In this document: positions 60,508-64,000 of the stretch, one piece after another
Position numbering within the stretch: the first letter of the stretch is position 1
How the letters are laid out: each line of letters begins with the position of its first letter
Source of the DNA: Psychrobacillus sp042885655
GTDB taxonomy: Bacteria; Bacillota; Bacilli; Bacillales_A; Planococcaceae
Reading direction: 5' to 3'
DNA length: 64,000 nucleotides
Assembly (NCBI RefSeq): GCF_042885655.1
Contig: NZ_JBHVRO010000006.1
Location: 1 to 64,000 of the forward strand
The notes under the pieces: generated by a model
What the model saw: the letters and a program-made list of their open reading frames with translations, nothing else
Database searches by the model: none
Told to the model about the DNA's origin: nothing
Program-made: the position numbers and the translations under genes

Positions 60508-60536
60508 TTACTTAAAGGCACTATGTCTGTTATAAT
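60508..60536 (+). promoter_or_regulatory. Extended -10 promoter of lepA
   Basis: TGTTATAAT (60528-60536) is a perfect extended -10. TTACTT 17 bases before the -10 hexamer is a weak -35. Transcription from about 60543 gives a leader of some 200 bases that contains element D. Confidence 0.7.
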
Positions 60537-60652
60537 TCTTAGTAGTTTAACTTCATTCAGCTGAAGTCTATCACTTCTAATGAATAGCAAGAAGAATGTA
60601 AAATAGCGTAACAATTTAGAGGGATAACACAGATCCCTGTTGAATAAAGTAA

Positions 60653-60732
60653 ATGCCTCCGGTGGATGCCGCAGATTTTCGTGCAAGCTCGATAAAAATC
60701 TGAAAGCAAAAATGCCAAGGCGTATTTGATTT
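60653..60732 (+). promoter_or_regulatory. Leader element D before lepA
   Basis: atgcctccggtggatgccgc, then cagatttt (60672) pairing with aaaatctg (60695), then gccaaggcgtatttgattta. The same frame precedes recD2 at 30934-31060, and its tail precedes cymR. The lepA ribosome site ttaggagtg overlaps its last bases. Confidence 0.65.
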
Positions 60733-60746
60733 AGGAGTGAACAAGT

Positions 60747-62576
60747 ATGAATCATGAACAAAGAATGGACCGACAGAAAAAAATTCGTAATTTTTCTATC
60801 ATCGCACATATTGACCATGGAAAATCAACATTAGCGGATCGTATTTTAGAAAAAACACAAACATTAACTTCACGTGAAATGAAAGACCAATTACTCGATT
60901 CAATGGATTTGGAACGCGAAAGAGGAATTACCATCAAATTAAATGCTGTACAATTAACCTATACAGCTAAGGATGGAGAAGAGTATATTTTTCACCTAAT
61001 TGACACTCCAGGACATGTCGATTTTACGTATGAGGTTTCCAGAAGCTTAGCTGCATGTGAAGGTGCGATCCTAGTTGTCGACGCAGCGCAAGGTATAGAA
61101 GCTCAGACGCTTGCAAATGTGTATTTAGCTTTAGATAATAATTTAGAAATATTACCTGTTATAAATAAAATAGATTTGCCTGCTGCAGATCCAGAACGTG
61201 TTAAAAAAGAGGTAGAAGAAGTCATAGGACTAGACGCATCAGAAGCAGTACATGCTTCTGCAAAAGCAGGTATAGGTATAGAAGAGATTTTAGAACAGAT
61301 TGTTGAAAAAGTACCTGCACCGTCTGGAGATCCTTCAGCCCCGTTAAAAGCGCTTATATTCGACTCATTATTCGATCCATACAGAGGAGTAATTGTGTAC
61401 ATTCGAATTATGGAAGGTACAGTTAAACCTGGTGATACGATCAAAATGATGTCTTCTGGTAAGGAATTTGAAGTTGTTGAAACTGGTGTGTTTACCCCGA
61501 AAGCGACTATGCGTTCAGAACTGACTGTTGGGGACGTTGGATTTTTAACGGCATCTATGAAAAATGTAGGTGATTCGAGCGTTGGGGATACTATCACTTT
61601 GGCTTCTAATCCAGCATCTGAACCACTTGAGGGTTATCGAAAGATGAATCCTATGGTGTTCTGTGGATTATATCCAATTGATAATTCTAAATACGTAGAC
61701 TTACGTGATGCATTAGAAAAATTGCAACTTAATGATTCTGCTTTAGAGTTTGAACCTGAAACTTCTCAAGCACTTGGATTTGGTTACCGTTGTGGCTTCT
61801 TAGGATTACTTCACATGGAAATTATCCAAGAACGTATTGAGCGCGAATTTAAAATCGACTTAATTACTACGGCACCAAGTGTTATCTACGATGTAAAGTT
61901 AACAAATGGAGAAACCATCAAAGTAGACAACCCATCAATGATGCCAGATGTACAAAAAGTAGATACTATTGAAGAACCGTTTGTGAAAGCTTCTATAATG
62001 GTTCCGGAAGATTATGTAGGATCTGTTATGGAATTATGTCAACGTAAACGAGGTAACTTTATAACGATGGATTACTTATCTTCTGCTCGTGTAAACATTA
62101 TATATGAAATTCCACTTTCTGAAATTGTTTATGATTTCTTTGACTCTTTAAAATCAAGTACAAAAGGTTATGCATCTTTTGATTATGAATTGATTGGGTA
62201 TAAAGAATCTAAACTAGTGAAAATGGATATCCTTCTAAATAGTGAAAAAGTAGATGCATTAAGCTTTATCGTCCACAAAGATTTTGCCTATGACCGTGGA
62301 AAAGTAATTGTTGAAAAATTAAAAGCCCTTATTCCAAGGCAGCAGTTTGAAGTTCCAGTTCAAGCAGCGATTGGTCAAAAAATTGTGGCTCGATCTACCA
62401 TTAAATCAATAGGTAAAAACGTTTTAGCTAAATGTTACGGTGGAGATATTTCACGTAAACGTAAGCTTCTTGAAAAGCAAAAAGAAGGTAAAAAACGTAT
62501 GAAGCAAGTTGGTTCTGTCGAGGTACCACAAGAAGCATTTATGGCTGTTCTTAAAATGGACGAGCCGAATAAGTAA
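60747..62576 (+). CDS. lepA: Elongation factor 4 (LepA)
   Basis: LepA is a ribosome-binding GTPase related to EF-G, implicated in back-translocation or initiation and 30S assembly. The 609-residue protein has G1 AHIDHGKSTLADR near residue 19, the switch region RGITIK, G3 DTPGHVDF near 88 and G4 NKIDLP near 140. It lacks EF-G domain IV and ends with the family-specific C-terminal domain (GGDISRKRKLLEKQKEGKKRMK). The ATG follows ttaggagtg. hemW, which follows lepA in B. subtilis, is missing here. Confidence 0.97.
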   Translation: MNHEQRMDRQKKIRNFSIIAHIDHGKSTLADRILEKTQTLTSREMKDQLLDSMDLERERGITIKLNAVQLTYTAKDGEEYIFHLIDTPGHVDFTYEVSRSLAACEGAILVVDAAQGIEAQTLANVYLALDNNLEILPVINKIDLPAADPERVKKEVEEVIGLDASEAVHASAKAGIGIEEILEQIVEKVPAPSGDPSAPLKALIFDSLFDPYRGVIVYIRIMEGTVKPGDTIKMMSSGKEFEVVETGVFTPKATMRSELTVGDVGFLTASMKNVGDSSVGDTITLASNPASEPLEGYRKMNPMVFCGLYPIDNSKYVDLRDALEKLQLNDSALEFEPETSQALGFGYRCGFLGLLHMEIIQERIEREFKIDLITTAPSVIYDVKLTNGETIKVDNPSMMPDVQKVDTIEEPFVKASIMVPEDYVGSVMELCQRKRGNFITMDYLSSARVNIIYEIPLSEIVYDFFDSLKSSTKGYASFDYELIGYKESKLVKMDILLNSEKVDALSFIVHKDFAYDRGKVIVEKLKALIPRQQFEVPVQAAIGQKIVARSTIKSIGKNVLAKCYGGDISRKRKLLEKQKEGKKRMKQVGSVEVPQEAFMAVLKMDEPNK

Positions 62577-62631
62577 GTTTTATCAAGGTTTTATATTAAC
62601 GAATAATAAAACAATATGTTGTTTGCCACCG

Positions 62632-62670
62632 GCTTGCCACCACAATTTACTTTTGGTGGCAAGCTATTTT
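62632..62670 (+). terminator. Terminator after lepA
   Basis: gcttgccacca and tggtggcaagc are exact 11-base complements around eleven bases and are followed by tatttt. It shows that lepA ends its transcription unit here. Confidence 0.85.
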
Positions 62671-63280
62671 ATATCAACCATAATTCAATCTAACCAAAAC
62701 CTCTTAAATTACTTTACTGCAATTTAAGAAGAACAATTAAAGATATAGAAACAGTATTTTCATACTCAATAGTTGCTCTTATTCTGTTAAGCCTCCAGTT
62801 AAATTAATTACTCCAGATGCATTCTGTTCAATCTTCGTTCTTATCCCTTTTATCATTCCGAAAACTGAAATCAAAATAGTAATACATGGAACCACTTCTT
62901 ATTTGCTATCACTCTTTTGGATATTGCTACGAATAAAATCTCAATTAGTAGTTAGAAGAAAAGAGCAGCAAAAAAGCTACTCTTAGTTTAGGAATCTATC
63001 CACCAATTAAGGGGCTATCTGAAATTTACACATTCCGAATTCAACATTAAGAAGTTTCATTTTTTCTTTTTACTTTTGCGATTAGTGGAGAATATTGCGA
63101 TAAAAACACCTGAGAAAATAGTGATTCATAAAATCAAATCCATTTTTATCAGCTCCAATAGTTCGTTTAATAAAATATATATCGGAGAACCATAATAGTT
63201 TCAAGAAGATGAAAGCGTTAAGTTTCGTTAGGGGATCTGTTGAGTATTTATTTATCTTTATTGTCACGAATTATTAAAAG
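62671..63280. other. Gene-poor AT-rich region after lepA
   Basis: No supported gene is seen in these 610 bases. A 61-codon minus-strand frame (63082-63267) encodes a hydrophobic, basic peptide without a ribosome site. It could be a fragment of a lost gene or transposase, but I cannot recognise one. No terminal inverted repeats were noticed. Confidence 0.4.
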
Positions 63281-63784
63281 CTAGGCAACTATTTCAACAA
63301 ATTCATGTATGTTTTTTTCAATGTAATTATTTATTTTTCCAATAGAAAGCGGAGAAGTACTATTCAATCTTGCATGAAGAGAGCTGACAGAATCTTGAAG
63401 TTCTTTGTTTTGGTCTAGTTCTTCGTGTGTCACTGCAAAATTCTCTAATGTATCTGGGTGATTATGTTGTTTAAGTACTATTTCAATTTCTTCAAGAAGT
63501 GAAAGCATGGGTTCATCATTAAAATATTTAATACCAGCTTTTATTGCTAACCAACTTTTAGGCTGAGCCATATAATATGCACTCCACCAATAGAATTCGT
63601 TAAGTGATTTACTAGCATGATTGTAATAAGCATAAAACATAAATAATGCCCTTTGACCTTCAGTGAGTTGTTCGTAGAATTGTTCTTTAAATTTAGTGAA
63701 ATTTGTATTTTTTGTTACTTCTGTTTTATAAATATTAATAAGTGGTTCAAAGCATTTTTGACTAAGTTCAGAACTTGTTATCAA
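63281..63784 (-). CDS. Uncharacterised soluble protein
   Basis: The 167-residue product is not recognised. It appears soluble and largely helical, with an aromatic-rich centre (LFMFYAYYNHASKSLNEFYWWSAYYM) and an acidic second half (EEIEIVLKQHN, TLENFAVTHEELDQNKELQDS). The TTG at 63784 has no ribosome site. The frame stays open upstream, where gaggag (63835-63830) is nine bases before an ATT at 63820. A start there would add twelve residues. It lies where hemW would be expected and seems to be an accessory gene. Confidence 0.55.
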   Translation of the reverse strand: MITSSELSQKCFEPLINIYKTEVTKNTNFTKFKEQFYEQLTEGQRALFMFYAYYNHASKSLNEFYWWSAYYMAQPKSWLAIKAGIKYFNDEPMLSLLEEIEIVLKQHNHPDTLENFAVTHEELDQNKELQDSVSSLHARLNSTSPLSIGKINNYIEKNIHEFVEIVA

Positions 63785-63835
63785 ATCAAAATTTTGTTTT
63801 TTAATTCTTACTAGAAAAATATAATCACACTCCTC

Positions 63836-64000
63836 ACTAAAATATACTATATTAAGAAATTAATTATTACAAAAGTCTTAATGTGACCATGACAATCTTA
63901 TGAATATCAAAGTTTAGACCAGCGAGAGAGAGAGAACTTCATTCTGAAAGTGAACTAGAATTTGTGGGAAATATGGATGAAATTTGGGAGAAAATCAGAT
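63836..64000. other. Right end of the window, no gene seen
   Basis: AT-rich sequence upstream of the last gene. A TATATT-like -10 for the minus strand is possible near 63845-63855. No reading frame of note starts before the window ends. Confidence 0.3.

Noticed and set aside
61103..61597. 164-codon minus-strand frame inside lepA
   Set aside because: It is a shadow of the lepA coding sequence without its own start signals.
63082..63267. Transposase fragment
   Set aside because: The 61-codon frame is hydrophobic and basic but shows no catalytic motif, no ribosome site and no inverted-repeat ends.

Overview
The window is a low-GC Bacillales chromosome segment. Gene order follows the ruvB-queA-tgt-yajC-spoVB-comN-secDF-recJ-apt-relA-dtd, hisS-aspS, cymR-iscS-mnmA, alaS-ireB-ruvX, mltG-trmR-U32-udk-greA, yqeG-to-yqeM, comEA/EB/EC, holA-rpsT-gpr-spoIIP-lepA backbone known from Bacillus subtilis. 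SpoVB, pro-sigma K, Gpr and SpoIIP indicate an endospore former, and the com operon indicates a DNA-uptake apparatus. The protein sequences and the dense GC-richer intergenic repeats suggest a Planococcaceae-like genome (Psychrobacillus or Lysinibacillus type). That placement is inference.

Layout. 0.4-9.5 kb: DNA branch migration (ruvB), queuosine tRNA modification (queA, tgt), Sec accessory proteins (yajC, secDF), a YetF-type membrane protein, spoVB and comN. 9.5-10.3 kb: a gene-free block of composite repeats. 10.3-16.1 kb: recJ, apt, relA and dtd. 16.3-18.8 kb: an accessory insertion with a glucose/sorbosone dehydrogenase-like protein and a small membrane protein. 19.1-25.6 kb: an SH3-amidase, a T-box-controlled hisS-aspS operon, 6S RNA and tcdA. 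26-33.5 kb: rarA, cymR, iscS, mnmA, a TPR protein and recD2. 33.5-45.2 kb: T-box alaS, ireB-ruvX-yrzB, mltG, a wobble-uridine modification cluster (trmR and two U32 proteins), udk, greA, yrrS and mtnN. 45.3-47.7 kb: a 26-residue membrane peptide gene, uninterrupted sigK, and divergent pssA and psd. 47.8-56.5 kb: the yqeG-yqeH-aroE-yqeI-nadD-yqeK-rsfS-yqeM chain, comEA-comEB-comEC and yqzM. 56.7-62.6 kb: holA, rpsT, gpr, spoIIP and lepA. 62.6-64 kb: a gene-poor end where the expected hemW is replaced by an unrecognised gene.

How the genes work together. Most are translation and tRNA quality or modification, DNA repair, and cell-envelope functions. Both T-boxes couple synthetase expression to tRNA charging. 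RNA-level control is prominent: two T-boxes, 6S RNA, many intrinsic terminators, and a recurring leader element (called D here) directly before the ribosome binding sites of recD2, lepA and cymR, and in degenerate form mtnN.

The least explained signals are the composite intergenic repeats, which share modules in opposite orientations, the D leader element, and several genes (comEC, sigK, comEA, the last gene) whose best ribosome binding site points to an AUU, AUC or CUG start. No CRISPR array, tRNA, rRNA, intact insertion sequence or prophage was seen.
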